A DNA stretch of 64,000 nucleotides, from NCBI GenBank assembly GCA_944323625.1, contig CALUTD010000001.1, positions 186,001 through 250,000 on the forward strand. The letters are read 5' to 3'. Position numbers and translations under genes: made by a program. Position 1 is the first letter of the stretch. Each line of letters starts with the position of its first letter. Below, in pieces: positions 24,593 to 32,780 of this stretch. The DNA is from Candidatus Gastranaerophilales bacterium. Lineage in GTDB: Bacteria > Cyanobacteriota > Vampirovibrionia > Gastranaerophilales > Gastranaerophilaceae. Under the pieces are notes generated by a model. That model was not told the DNA's origin. It ran no database searches and worked only from the letters and a program-made list of their open reading frames with translations.

Positions 24593-25183
24593 ATGTATAA
24601 TAAAACCATTATTAGTTTATTATTAATTTTAATAGTATTAGGTACAATTTCAATAATCTTAAACTTCCAAAATATTAATTTAAATAATAAATTATTAGAA
24701 AATAATAATTCAAATTTTAAAAATACTCAATATATGGAAAATAAGAATTACGATTCGTTAAAGCAAATAATTGAATTAATGGAAAATAAAGAAGATAATA
24801 ATTTAACTAATAATCTTGATAAAATAGAACAACAAGAATCTGATTGTATTAGCACTATTGCAACTGCAAATTTACCTAATTGTGCATACAAGGCTCAAAA
24901 ATCACTGGAAGATGAAATGAATCTTATCTTAAAACAAATAGAATCAGAATTAACATCTCAAAAATTCAGCTCTATAAAAAATAACCAAATTACATGGGAA
25001 AAACAAATAAAAGAAGATAAAAAAATTATTGATAAATTCATATTTGAAAGACCTGGCACGTTTAATCAAGTTATGGCTATAGATGAATATAATAATATAT
25101 TAAAAAGCAGAATTTCAATGTTAAACTCACTTCTTAATAATATAAAAGAAGAAAAAGAATTAACGGATGTAAAAAAAGGATAA
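24593..25183 (+). CDS. LprI-like membrane-anchored protein 1 (putative lysozyme inhibitor)
   Basis: The 196-residue protein starts at ATG 24593 with AGAGGA ten bases upstream; this also aligns with its two paralogues. It has an N-terminal membrane anchor (MYNKTIISLLLILIVLGTI), then a helical domain with Cys pairs (ESDCISTIATANLPNC) and the pattern L...L.......I...Q..WE.Q...D, reminiscent of the DUF1311/LprI family, which includes lysozyme inhibitors. Together with the next two genes it forms a plus-strand operon inside the prophage. Assignment is by motif pattern. Confidence 0.5.
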   Translation: MYNKTIISLLLILIVLGTISIILNFQNINLNNKLLENNNSNFKNTQYMENKNYDSLKQIIELMENKEDNNLTNNLDKIEQQESDCISTIATANLPNCAYKAQKSLEDEMNLILKQIESELTSQKFSSIKNNQITWEKQIKEDKKIIDKFIFERPGTFNQVMAIDEYNNILKSRISMLNSLLNNIKEEKELTDVKKG

Positions 25184-25189
25184 GTTAAT

Positions 25190-25777
25190 ATGCAGAATAA
25201 AATTATTATTTGCTTACTTACAGTCTTAATAATACTAAATTTCTTTTCTTTATTCTTAAATAAAAAAAGTATAAAATTAAATAACAGATTAATTACAATT
25301 ACTAACAATAACTATGAAAATAGTATTAACAAGGAAGAAAAACTTTTTAGAAAATTTTCAGAAAGCATTTCTGACAATATTAATAATAAATTAGATAACT
25401 ATTTAAACTCAAAAGATAATACATCTAAGGAAGAAATATGTTTAAAAAATGCAAATTCTACAGATGAAATAATAAATTGTACAAAAAAGGCAAATGAAGA
25501 ATTACAAACCGAGATTTCAGAATATTTAAAACTTCTAAAAAAAGATATGCCGGCTAATGAATATAAATTAATCACCGAATCTCAAAATGCCTGGAAAATA
25601 TCGGCCAATAAAGATAGGAAGTTAATAGATAAATATATAAAAACAAAAAAAGGAAAAAAATATAAACTACTTGCAGCTAATCAATATAAAATAATTACGG
25701 AAAATCGTTCTAATTTTCTGAATGATATATATTATCAGTACATTGATTTAATTGAAAACCATGAAATAAAAGAGTAA
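25190..25777 (+). CDS. LprI-like membrane-anchored protein 2
   Basis: A 195-residue paralogue with the same anchor (MQNKIIICLLTVLIILNFFS) and Cys pair (EICLKNANSTDEIINC). It has the segment MPANEYKLITESQNAWKISA, the LprI-type 'L...Q.aW...rD' element. About 90 bases around this segment are nearly the same at DNA level as in the third gene, while flanks have diverged, suggesting gene conversion. It starts six bases after gene 1. Confidence 0.55.
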   Translation: MQNKIIICLLTVLIILNFFSLFLNKKSIKLNNRLITITNNNYENSINKEEKLFRKFSESISDNINNKLDNYLNSKDNTSKEEICLKNANSTDEIINCTKKANEELQTEISEYLKLLKKDMPANEYKLITESQNAWKISANKDRKLIDKYIKTKKGKKYKLLAANQYKIITENRSNFLNDIYYQYIDLIENHEIKE

Positions 25778-25808
25778 GAACACAAAACAAATACGAGGTT
25801 ATAACATA

Positions 25809-26402
25809 ATGGAAAATAAGATTATTATAGGTTTATTATCAATTTTAATAATATTGAGTTCTTTCTCTATATTTTTGAATAACAAAAATATAAAATCAAA
25901 TAACAGATTAATAACAATTTCCAATAATAACTATGAAAATAGCATAAATATAGAAGAAAAGTTTTTTGAAAAATATACAGAATTACTAACAAACAACTTT
26001 CAAAATGAATTAAAACAGTATTTTGAAAAAGATAATTCAATACAACATCCAATTAACAAAAAAGAAATATCCTGTCTAAAAAATGCCTATTCAACAAATG
26101 ATATGACAAATTGTGTAATTACTGCAAATGAAGAGTGGGAAAAAGAACTCAATAAATATTTAAAACTTCTTGAAAAAGATATGCCGGCTAATGAATATAA
26201 ATTAATCACCGAATCTCAAAATGCCTGGAAAATATCGGCAGATAAAGATAGGAAATTAATAGATAAATATGTTACGGAAAAAGACGGTACAATGTATATA
26301 CCGCTATCTGCAGATTATCATAAAATAATTACTATGAATCGTGCCAAATTTCTTACAGATATTTATTATGAATATATTGATTTAGCTAAATACAATAATT
26401 AA
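25809..26402 (+). CDS. LprI-like membrane-anchored protein 3
   Basis: A 197-residue paralogue with anchor MENKIIIGLLSILIILSSFS and Cys pair (EISCLKNAYSTNDMTNC). It ends 18 bases before the convergent GH108 gene. As anchored, outward-facing domains, the three proteins could protect the lysogen's wall from muramidases such as those encoded next to them. That role is an inference from family and position. Confidence 0.55.
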   Translation: MENKIIIGLLSILIILSSFSIFLNNKNIKSNNRLITISNNNYENSINIEEKFFEKYTELLTNNFQNELKQYFEKDNSIQHPINKKEISCLKNAYSTNDMTNCVITANEEWEKELNKYLKLLEKDMPANEYKLITESQNAWKISADKDRKLIDKYVTEKDGTMYIPLSADYHKIITMNRAKFLTDIYYEYIDLAKYNN

Positions 26403-26419
26403 TATATCATTCCAAAAGG

Positions 26420-27664
26420 TTATTTATTTGGATTATCTTCCTTCATAATCAAATTTTTAATTCTTTCAGAATCTTCCTGTTTATCTATTAATCCTATACT
26501 TTCCGCCCTAATTAATAAATTACAAAGTTTTTTAAGTCTATTTATCCATCCACGATAAAAAATATTTTGAGATTTGTTCTTATTCTCTATTATTTTATTA
26601 AAAAGTTCATATCTATTTTCTAAAACTTTCCAAAGATTACCATTTGATTTTTTATATATATTTTTTGCTCCATAAACACCATGATGAACAGATGTATCAA
26701 ATAATATAAATGCATCAATAATATTATTTAATTTATTTGCACTAGATTTTATCCAATATTCTTTATAATAAAATTTATAAGTTTCAAATTGAGATAAAAA
26801 TTTTACATCTTTAATTGGCAAATTGTTTTCTTTGCAATAAGCAGTATATGCTTTTTGAGATACTCCCATATTCGTTTTCCCGCCATGGTCTTGTTTAATA
26901 TTATTATAACCACCTTCGATAGAATATAATATTTCCAATGCATCAAAGAAGTTTCTGTCGCTTTGTGTTTGAGCCATATTTCTTAACTCATCAAATGTAT
27001 AATTTGAAACATCAGTATTTTGTTTAAGTTCTTTATCCTCCAAAAATGAAAACAAATCTAGTACTTCTTCTTTTTGTTCCTGTTGAGGCTCAAAATTTAT
27101 AGGGAATTTTGATAACCAGCTTGTATCAGCAGCACCGCCGGTTAAATATTCCTCTTTACTGTTATCTCCTATCATCTTTTCATAGAATGTCGGCTGTTTT
27201 ATATTTTTTATCTGAGATTGTTCACTAAATGAATTTTGAGTTTTCATTGTAGGATAAAATAAATCTGCAATTTCTTGAGCGGATGATTTAACACGTTTTT
27301 TGCCAAACCCTTCTCCCATTACAATATCTTGTTGATTACTAATAGGCTGTAATCCTAAAACAGAAGCATTTGTATTATTATTTATATAATCTATTCTTTC
27401 TTGATTCCTTACAGGTATTTGAGGTATTATTTGCGGATTTATATATTTAGGTTGTGGTACTGAATTATTCGCCGGAATATCACTAATGGCTTGTAAACCT
27501 ATAAAAGGAGTCGACATATCATTGTTATACAAATATACATTTTTTAAATCTATATTTTCTAAAACTGCCTTTGCTAATTCAATACTATTTGATAAAATAT
27601 CTAACCCCTTATGTTTTGATACTTTACCTTTTAGAATCACATTATTGTTAAATTCGTTAGTCAT
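26420..27664 (-). CDS. GH108-family muramidase with N-terminal tag region
   Basis: The 414-residue protein has two parts. Residues 1-235 are low-complexity and carry DLFYPTMK (134-141) and two copies of a second short motif, IGLQAISD (55-62) and LGLQPISN (103-110). Residues about 240-400 are a glycoside hydrolase 108 domain: SIEGGYNNIKQDHGGKTNMG contains the catalytic Glu of the E-G-G motif, followed by GVSQKAY and a RGWINRL ending. GH108 enzymes cut the glycan strand. There is no signal peptide. It overlaps the upstream GH108 gene by eight bases. Confidence 0.75.
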   Translation of the reverse strand: MTNEFNNNVILKGKVSKHKGLDILSNSIELAKAVLENIDLKNVYLYNNDMSTPFIGLQAISDIPANNSVPQPKYINPQIIPQIPVRNQERIDYINNNTNASVLGLQPISNQQDIVMGEGFGKKRVKSSAQEIADLFYPTMKTQNSFSEQSQIKNIKQPTFYEKMIGDNSKEEYLTGGAADTSWLSKFPINFEPQQEQKEEVLDLFSFLEDKELKQNTDVSNYTFDELRNMAQTQSDRNFFDALEILYSIEGGYNNIKQDHGGKTNMGVSQKAYTAYCKENNLPIKDVKFLSQFETYKFYYKEYWIKSSANKLNNIIDAFILFDTSVHHGVYGAKNIYKKSNGNLWKVLENRYELFNKIIENKNKSQNIFYRGWINRLKKLCNLLIRAESIGLIDKQEDSERIKNLIMKEDNPNK

Positions 27665-28133
27665 TTTTTTGCCTTTCGTTAATAAACTTTTCTAAGTTAT
27701 TTATTCTATTCAACCATCCTTTTAGAAAAACCTTTTGAGAAGGGTTATTTTGGACAATAGCCTTATATTTTGTACGTCTAAGTTCAAGAAACTTATTAAC
27801 ATCGCCATTTGATTGTTTGTACAATTTCTTTCCTATTGAAAGCCCGTGATTAACACAAGAGTCAAACAATACAAGAGCCATTGCAAAATCATTTTCTTTA
27901 TTTGCGCCGGAAAGAAGCCAAAAATCTTCATAATAAATATTTTCGGCCTCTTGTTTTGTTATGTTAATAACCGGCTGCAGACAAAGCTCTTTCTTCTTTC
28001 TGTAATAATCATAAGTTTTTTGGGTTATACCATAATTAGTAGCACCGCCTTTATCGCATTTATGATTACTATAGGCGCCCTCGGCTTTAAATAAATATTG
28101 CATTGCTAATTTAAATCTTTCTTTATCGTTCAT
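27657..28133 (-). CDS. GH108-family muramidase (endolysin candidate)
   Basis: The 158-residue single-domain protein has KAEGAYSNHKCDKGGATNYG, the GH108 catalytic region (Glu of EGAY), a FDSCVNHG segment and the FLKGWLNRINNLE ending, the usual length for phage GH108 lysins. AAAAGGAATAG precedes the start. It lacks the tag region of its neighbour, so it is the better candidate for the lysis-time endolysin, while the longer one may be packaged. The two domains are alike enough to be a duplication. Confidence 0.8.
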   Translation of the reverse strand: MNDKERFKLAMQYLFKAEGAYSNHKCDKGGATNYGITQKTYDYYRKKKELCLQPVINITKQEAENIYYEDFWLLSGANKENDFAMALVLFDSCVNHGLSIGKKLYKQSNGDVNKFLELRRTKYKAIVQNNPSQKVFLKGWLNRINNLEKFINERQKND

Positions 28134-28147
28134 TTTTCTATTCCTTT

Positions 28148-29458
28148 TTAGTCATACGGGTCAAAGTTTGAGTCAAGAATAACAGCTTCATCTCTCTCAT
28201 CAATCAAATAAGAATAGTAATTAATTGCATAAATTCCCATCATCAAACTATCTGCAAAATCAGGACTTTCACCTTGCTCTGATTTCATATCTTTCTTTGA
28301 TTGAATAAATATTTGACCGTTAGGCTTATATGATTTTTTTATATATTCAAGCTGCGAAATTGTAAAATCGGATGATATTTTAAGCCATTCATTGTCGATA
28401 TAATCTTTCAATGTCAAATAACCGTCTGCCCGCCTGTTTAAAGCATTAGGACGGTTACTTGACCCGGCGCCGTTAAATTTAATAGTATTTAATATCACAT
28501 TTTTTATACTCACATAAATCGAATACCCCAAGCCGTCCGCATCTAGAATTAAAAGTTCAGGCCGCCATGTTGAATACAAATTAATTATTCGTCCTTTTGT
28601 TATATCAGTATCAGGCTCCGACCAGTATTCCTGTTTTTCCAGTGCCCATTGTGAAGTGCTTTTTGACTCAATTAAACTTGCAACACAAAGGTCACCGCCA
28701 TTTCCCGCCAAATCTACAGACATACATCTTATTCTTCTGTAATTTTCTTCTTTAAATATAATATTTTTAGCTTTATCTAACTTTATAACGGAGAAAAGAA
28801 AATCATTTGTTTTATCTAAAGGATTACCCTCCCAAATATATTCATAGTCAAGGATATTGCGTTGTTTACATCTTTTAGCCTCATCTATAAGTTTTTTGGG
28901 ACAATGTTTATTATCATAATAGTTAATTTTTATATGAAGACAATCATCACGAGAAACAAATTCAGAATATACAGGGTCTTTTCTAACCAATCTGTTCATT
29001 GTGAAAATAACTATCGAGTTTTTCTTTCTGATAGTCGGAATAATCACATCAAGGGTAGATTTTGTAATAGCCTGCGCTTCATCAATCCACAGAATATCAA
29101 CCCCTTCTAACCCTTTGATGTTGACTCTTCCCTGCTCTCTGAACCCTTTAAATATAATGCTCGAACCTGTGCTATTGTGGATTATCTTATTTGATTTAAT
29201 TGTAAAATTTAAATTGTTATCTTTTATTAAGTCGTTAAATATTTTATACACACTGTCCGAAATTGTTGATTGAGTTTCTCTTCCGCAGCAGACTCTAACT
29301 CTTCTTTTTTCAGCTAACCATAAAATTATTCTTGCAACACTCTGTGATTTGCCACCACCCCTTCCTCCTTCTATCAGAAAATAATTATAATCATTTATTT
29401 GTGTAATAACAGGTATTAATTTATTTGGGATATCTAAAATTTCAGGTAATTCAATCAT
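28148..29458 (-). CDS. terL: Terminase large subunit
   Basis: The 436-residue protein has Walker A EGGRGGGKSQS (about residues 31-41), Walker B VDILWIDEAQA, and an FTMNR coupling motif. Its C-terminal RNase H-like nuclease is suggested by SVDLAGNGGD, LLILDADGLGY and DFADSLMMG (three acidic centres). It resembles PBSX-type terminases. It pumps DNA into the prohead and cuts it. It overlaps TerS by eight bases. Confidence 0.9.
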   Translation of the reverse strand: MIELPEILDIPNKLIPVITQINDYNYFLIEGGRGGGKSQSVARIILWLAEKRRVRVCCGRETQSTISDSVYKIFNDLIKDNNLNFTIKSNKIIHNSTGSSIIFKGFREQGRVNIKGLEGVDILWIDEAQAITKSTLDVIIPTIRKKNSIVIFTMNRLVRKDPVYSEFVSRDDCLHIKINYYDNKHCPKKLIDEAKRCKQRNILDYEYIWEGNPLDKTNDFLFSVIKLDKAKNIIFKEENYRRIRCMSVDLAGNGGDLCVASLIESKSTSQWALEKQEYWSEPDTDITKGRIINLYSTWRPELLILDADGLGYSIYVSIKNVILNTIKFNGAGSSNRPNALNRRADGYLTLKDYIDNEWLKISSDFTISQLEYIKKSYKPNGQIFIQSKKDMKSEQGESPDFADSLMMGIYAINYYSYLIDERDEAVILDSNFDPYD

Positions 29459-29741
29459 CTTTATGTTCCGTATTTATATCTTCACCAACATTAATTTTTA
29501 ATTCTTTGCCGTCTATTTTGACGCTGCCCATTAGGTTTACAGTGCCGGAGGATATCTCTTTATCAGAATATAATCCGCAAAGTTTTCCTTTAAGCTCCTC
29601 TGCTTTAAGAAAAACTGAAATATCAGGAACTATTTCATCATCTTTTCCTTTTTTATTCAATGCCATTTTTTGTACGGCTTCTAAATTTTCAAATGAATCA
29701 TTTTTTGAATATTTAACAGTTTCTTTTTTCTTTTTTGGCAT
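29451..29741 (-). CDS. Terminase small subunit-like protein
   Basis: A 96-residue protein immediately before TerL. The KAEELKGKLCGLYSDKE segment resembles the C-terminal 'lelLgKhlgmf' helix of TerS proteins, followed by a short beta hairpin (VNLMGSVKIDGKELKINVG). The usual N-terminal DNA-binding helix-turn-helix is not evident, so it may be a minimal or truncated TerS. Poly-Lys at the N-terminus (PKKKKE) may help DNA binding. Confidence 0.5.
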   Translation of the reverse strand: MPKKKKETVKYSKNDSFENLEAVQKMALNKKGKDDEIVPDISVFLKAEELKGKLCGLYSDKEISSGTVNLMGSVKIDGKELKINVGEDINTEHKDD

Positions 29742-29852
29742 AATAATTTCCCTTTTTATTTTTGTAAGATAGAAAACTCTCGTTTAAAATTTAATTGCAA
29801 AAAAATTTGCGGAGTATATACTCCGCAAAAATGAATAGCAATGTACAGGAGG

Positions 29853-30221
29853 TTATTTGTTTACAACCTTTATAAGTTTAGAGTTTCCGTTAAAATCGAC
29901 GGCATATTGAGCAATAGTTCCGTCTTTTCTTTGGATATTTTTTCCCCAAATAAAACCGGCGCGGCTTTTTGTGCCATATTTTATTTTGACATCCCGCCAT
30001 TCGCCGGCTTCGACCTCTTGAATAAACTTTGCAGTTTTCTTTCTTTTGGGTCTAAACGTTTCATATTCTTTGGTCAATATATTAAACTGAACCAAAACAG
30101 CACTAAGCGCCCCGCAAACAGGGCATACCAAAACTTCCAGTTTCCTGTCACGATATTTAAAATCAGGCGACAGAAATACTGTTTTTAGAGGCGCATGGTA
30201 GCCTCCGCAACAATAAATCAT
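29853..30221 (-). CDS. Zinc-ribbon-like phage protein
   Basis: The 122-residue protein has an N-terminal CCGGYH and a CPVC pair about 25 residues later, which could form a zinc site. A Lys/Arg-rich, beta-rich C-terminal part follows (FIWGKNIQRKDGTI). It is the first gene of the minus-strand prophage unit. I do not recognise the family; a DNA- or RNA-binding role is possible. Confidence 0.5.
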   Translation of the reverse strand: MIYCCGGYHAPLKTVFLSPDFKYRDRKLEVLVCPVCGALSAVLVQFNILTKEYETFRPKRKKTAKFIQEVEAGEWRDVKIKYGTKSRAGFIWGKNIQRKDGTIAQYAVDFNGNSKLIKVVNK

Positions 30222-30600
30222 TTACACAAACCTCTCCCTAGAATTTAACGAATCCAGTCACCTTTTCGGTTTAAATGTACGCGGCAAACTAAACACTGTA
30301 AGTACTATCGTACTCATTAGTGTACGTATTACCACATCCCTCGGCTAAACAACCTACTCAAGTCTTAATTCAAATCGTACTTTCATAATACCATATGTCA
30401 TACAACTCTGAAATACTTTAAGGATGTTATTTTAACAAAACTTTACAAATTTGACAAAAAACTTGAATTTTTATCCCGGTTGATACATGTACACAAAGCG
30501 TTTTGCGGAATCAGTATTACAAATAATTTAAGTTTATCCGGAACTATCTAGCACTATACCGGAAATTGCAAAATTCAGGATATCTCAAAACAAACTCCAC
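30222..30600. promoter_or_regulatory. Upstream region of the prophage late operon
   Basis: About 400 bases without a gene. GTACG or CGTAC occurs four times (about 30270, 30310, 30322 and 30377); the middle two form an imperfect palindrome. On the minus strand TATTAT lies near 30387. No att-like repeat to the 6.3 kb edge was found. The stretch probably holds the operon promoter and operators. Confidence 0.35.
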
Positions 30601-30634
30601 TTGCTATTTATTTTATATGAGTTATCATAAAAGA

Positions 30635-31381
30635 ATGAAAAATGAAAAAGTCAGATTAAATAAATATATAGCCTCAACAGGGTTTTGCTCCCGAAGAAAG
30701 GCCGACGAGTATATAGAGACAGGCAAAGTGACCGTAAACGGTAAAATTGTAACAGAGCTGGGATGTTTAATTAATACAAAAGATAATGTTATGATTAATA
30801 ATCAACCGATAAAACCTGCAGCTCTTACATATATAAGATACTATAAACCGGCCGGATATATAACAACAATGGACGATGAAAAAGGCAGAAAAACCATTTA
30901 TGATATTCTTCCCGAAGAGGTTCATAACTTAAAACCCGTAGGACGACTGGATAAAGATTCAACCGGGCTTTTGATTCTTACAAACGACGGAGATTTTATT
31001 AATAATTTTGCACATCCTTCTATAAAAGTACCAAAAGTATACAGAGTATGTGCTGAAGGTAAAATGAATCTTAATGATCTTGTATTGATGGAAAAAGGTA
31101 TAGAAATTGAAAAAGGGCAAATAGCATACGCAATTGCAAGAATTGTTGAATATGAAGGTAAAAATACAGTACTTGAAATGGTGCTTTATCAAGGTTTAAA
31201 CAGACAAATCAGGAAAATGCTCGATTCTTTGGGGCACAGTGTAATATCATTAAAAAGATTAAGTATGGGGCCTGTTGACCTTTTAGGATTAAAAAAAGGC
31301 CAGTTTAAATATATTAAACCAAAACAAGTTGCACAGATAAAAAATTATCTAAAAAAATTAAATAAAGAAGAAAAAATGTAA
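30635..31381 (+). CDS. rluB: Ribosomal large-subunit pseudouridine synthase, RluB/RsuA family
   Basis: The 248-residue protein has an N-terminal S4 RNA-binding domain (RLNKYIASTGFCSRRKADEY). The RsuA/RluB/E/F catalytic motif follows, GRLDKDSTGLLILTNDG, with the catalytic Asp in GRLD, and a RQIRKMLDSLG ending. It converts a uridine in rRNA to pseudouridine; family members act on 23S (RluB) or 16S (RsuA), and RluB is the best guess. TATCAT lies six bases before this ATG, so the mRNA may be leaderless; an ATG at 30617 is an alternative. Confidence 0.8.
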   Translation: MKNEKVRLNKYIASTGFCSRRKADEYIETGKVTVNGKIVTELGCLINTKDNVMINNQPIKPAALTYIRYYKPAGYITTMDDEKGRKTIYDILPEEVHNLKPVGRLDKDSTGLLILTNDGDFINNFAHPSIKVPKVYRVCAEGKMNLNDLVLMEKGIEIEKGQIAYAIARIVEYEGKNTVLEMVLYQGLNRQIRKMLDSLGHSVISLKRLSMGPVDLLGLKKGQFKYIKPKQVAQIKNYLKKLNKEEKM

Positions 31382-31425
31382 TCAATAATTTTGTTTCTGC
31401 TAAAATATAAACAAAGGAAAAAATT

Positions 31426-31773
31426 ATGTTACTGGAATTTTTATACGCCAAAATACACAGAGCAACAGTAACCGACGCAAATTTAAATTATGTCGGCTCT
31501 ATTACCATAGACCAAAATATATTAGATAAAGCTAATATGTCAGAAGGACAAAAGGTTGATATATTAAATATTAACAACGGTGAAAGATTTCAAACTTATA
31601 TTATCGCCGGACAAAGAGGCAAAAAAGATTTTTGCTTAAACGGAGCGGCTGCTAGAAAAGCCCAAGTAGGCGATAAGATTATCATTTGTGCTTATGCTCA
31701 AATGACACCTGAAGAAGCTAAAAACTTTAAACCTTCAATTGTCCAAATTGATGAAAATAATAATATTTGTTAG
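31426..31773 (+). CDS. panD: Aspartate 1-decarboxylase
   Basis: The 115-residue proenzyme shows the conserved [21 protein letters not shown] region. Self-cleavage between Gly24 and Ser25 creates the pyruvoyl cofactor. It makes beta-alanine for pantothenate and Co[17 protein letters not shown] matches the conserved C-terminal half. AAAGGAAA lies before the start. It is 44 bases after rluB. Confidence 0.95.
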   Translation: MLLEFLYAKIHRATVTDANLNYVGSITIDQNILDKANMSEGQKVDILNINNGERFQTYIIAGQRGKKDFCLNGAAARKAQVGDKIIICAYAQMTPEEAKNFKPSIVQIDENNNIC

Positions 31774-31806
31774 ACTTTTATACAATTTAATTTTTTAAAA
31801 AATCTA

Positions 31807-31983
31807 CTATTTAATTTTAGGTTCTACTTTCTTTTTACTTTTTGTTATTATAAGTTTTTCATTTTCAATAGTATATTTAATCATATTAATTTCCGGATTA
31901 ACATCCAAAAGTTCAAGTATCACAGAATTTATTGTTAATGCCCAGCCATTTCCGTTTCTTATTAATTTTCTGTCATAGCTCAT
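31807..31983 (-). CDS. AbrB/MazE-like DNA-binding protein
   Basis: A 58-residue protein starting at ATG 31983 with AAGGTGA upstream (a longer frame to 32091 covers the promoter and is not supported). RKLIRNGNGWALTINSVILE matches the SpoVT-AbrB swapped-hairpin fold (k.GNs.aitIP..il..l). Such proteins bind palindromes at their own promoters. Here a perfect 10+3+10 palindrome lies in the divergent promoter region, so it probably regulates itself and the pilin gene at 32086. No toxin gene is adjacent. Confidence 0.65.
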   Translation of the reverse strand: MSYDRKLIRNGNGWALTINSVILELLDVNPEINMIKYTIENEKLIITKSKKKVEPKIK

Positions 31984-31993
31984 ATATTTCACC

Positions 31994-32033
31994 TTATATT
32001 GTCCTTGACAATATAATATTAAACGTGTATATT
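31994..32033. promoter_or_regulatory. Operator palindrome over the pilin promoter
   Basis: TTATATTGTC-CTT-GACAATATAA (31994-32016) is a perfect palindrome. It covers the -35 of a near-consensus promoter: TTGACA (32005-32010), 17 bases, TATATT (32028-32033), pointing at the pilin gene. The AbrB-like gene starts 11 bases to the left, on the other strand. Confidence 0.7.
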
Positions 32034-32085
32034 GTTTTATAATATTACATTGTAAGATTAAACGTAAAGTATACGGAGTAAAGAT

Positions 32086-32724
32086 ATGCAAAATAAAAAT
32101 GGATTTACATTAGCAGAAGTACTTATTACTCTTGTTGTTATAGGGATTATTGCAGCAATAACAGTGCCTGTTGTAATGGCGAATCACAGGAAAACAGAAA
32201 CAGCGACAAGATTAAAAAAGTTCTACTCAAATTTTACAAATGCAATTAAACTTGCGGAAATTGAACAGGGTATACCGGCAGATGAGTGGGATCCAGGCAA
32301 CGGTGAAGACGAATATTTTGGAATGATATTTAAACATTTAAATTATTTTGAATGGGATAATAATCAAGGCAGAATAATATTTGCAGACGGTACAAAACTT
32401 GACTATAATTGTGGTCCTATATTTTGCTTATATTTTGATGTGAACGGGGATAAAGGCCCCAATGAAATGGGCAGGGATATATTTGCTTTCGAATTATATA
32501 ATGGATTTAACGGTGGGGCAGGAAATGCAGCACCTTTAGAAAAGGATATTGTTTTTACGCCGGAGTATCCTCAAGTTTGTAGAACTTCAAATGAAAAAAT
32601 TGAATGTACAAGAGAACAAGTAAAACAGGAGTGTGCGGACGATAGTGATGGTCATTTTGCTTGCACATATTTAATTATGTATGACGGCTGGGAAATAAAG
32701 GGGGATTATCCTCTGAAAATTTAA
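32086..32724 (+). CDS. Type IV pilin-like protein (prepilin leader intact)
   Basis: The 212-residue protein starts MQNKNGFTLAEVLITLVVIG, a type III prepilin signal with cleavage between Gly6 and Phe7 and Glu at mature position 5. The helix continues with ANHRKTETATRLKKFYSNFT. The globular part has DVNGDKGPNEMGRDIFAFEL and a C-terminal DGWEIKGDYP, both shared with the other pilin-like genes in the window. It is the only one of the four whose reading frame and leader are intact here. Regulation by the AbrB-like protein is likely. Confidence 0.85.
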   Translation: MQNKNGFTLAEVLITLVVIGIIAAITVPVVMANHRKTETATRLKKFYSNFTNAIKLAEIEQGIPADEWDPGNGEDEYFGMIFKHLNYFEWDNNQGRIIFADGTKLDYNCGPIFCLYFDVNGDKGPNEMGRDIFAFELYNGFNGGAGNAAPLEKDIVFTPEYPQVCRTSNEKIECTREQVKQECADDSDGHFACTYLIMYDGWEIKGDYPLKI

Positions 32725-32780
32725 TATTGATAAGCAAGTTTTTTTATAATACGCTAATAACATATTGAAAGGGAACAAAT

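Larger units (their letters stand above)
6351..30221 (-). mobile_element. Podovirus-type prophage, late genes only
   Basis: About 24 kb between host lysC and rluB carries TerS, TerL, portal, scaffold-like protein, major capsid (Bbp17-like), cement protein (Bbp16-like), tail tube A and B, internal virion proteins, tail fibre, and lysis genes, almost all on the minus strand. About 9.4 kb of accessory genes separates TerL from the portal. No integrase, transposase, repressor, polymerase or other replication gene is visible. Comparing both edges gave no att repeat. It may be a decaying prophage, a domesticated particle, or an element relying on a helper. Confidence 0.85.

Noticed and set aside
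20206-30489. CCGGTTGATACAT present at about 20206 and 30477, considered as an att core
   Set aside because: Only 13 bases match; such pairs are expected by chance in 64 kb, and the first site is not at a prophage edge.
6300-30640. Direct repeat (att) at the two prophage edges
   Set aside because: Comparing 6290-6360 with 30222-30640 by eye gave no repeat longer than expected by chance.
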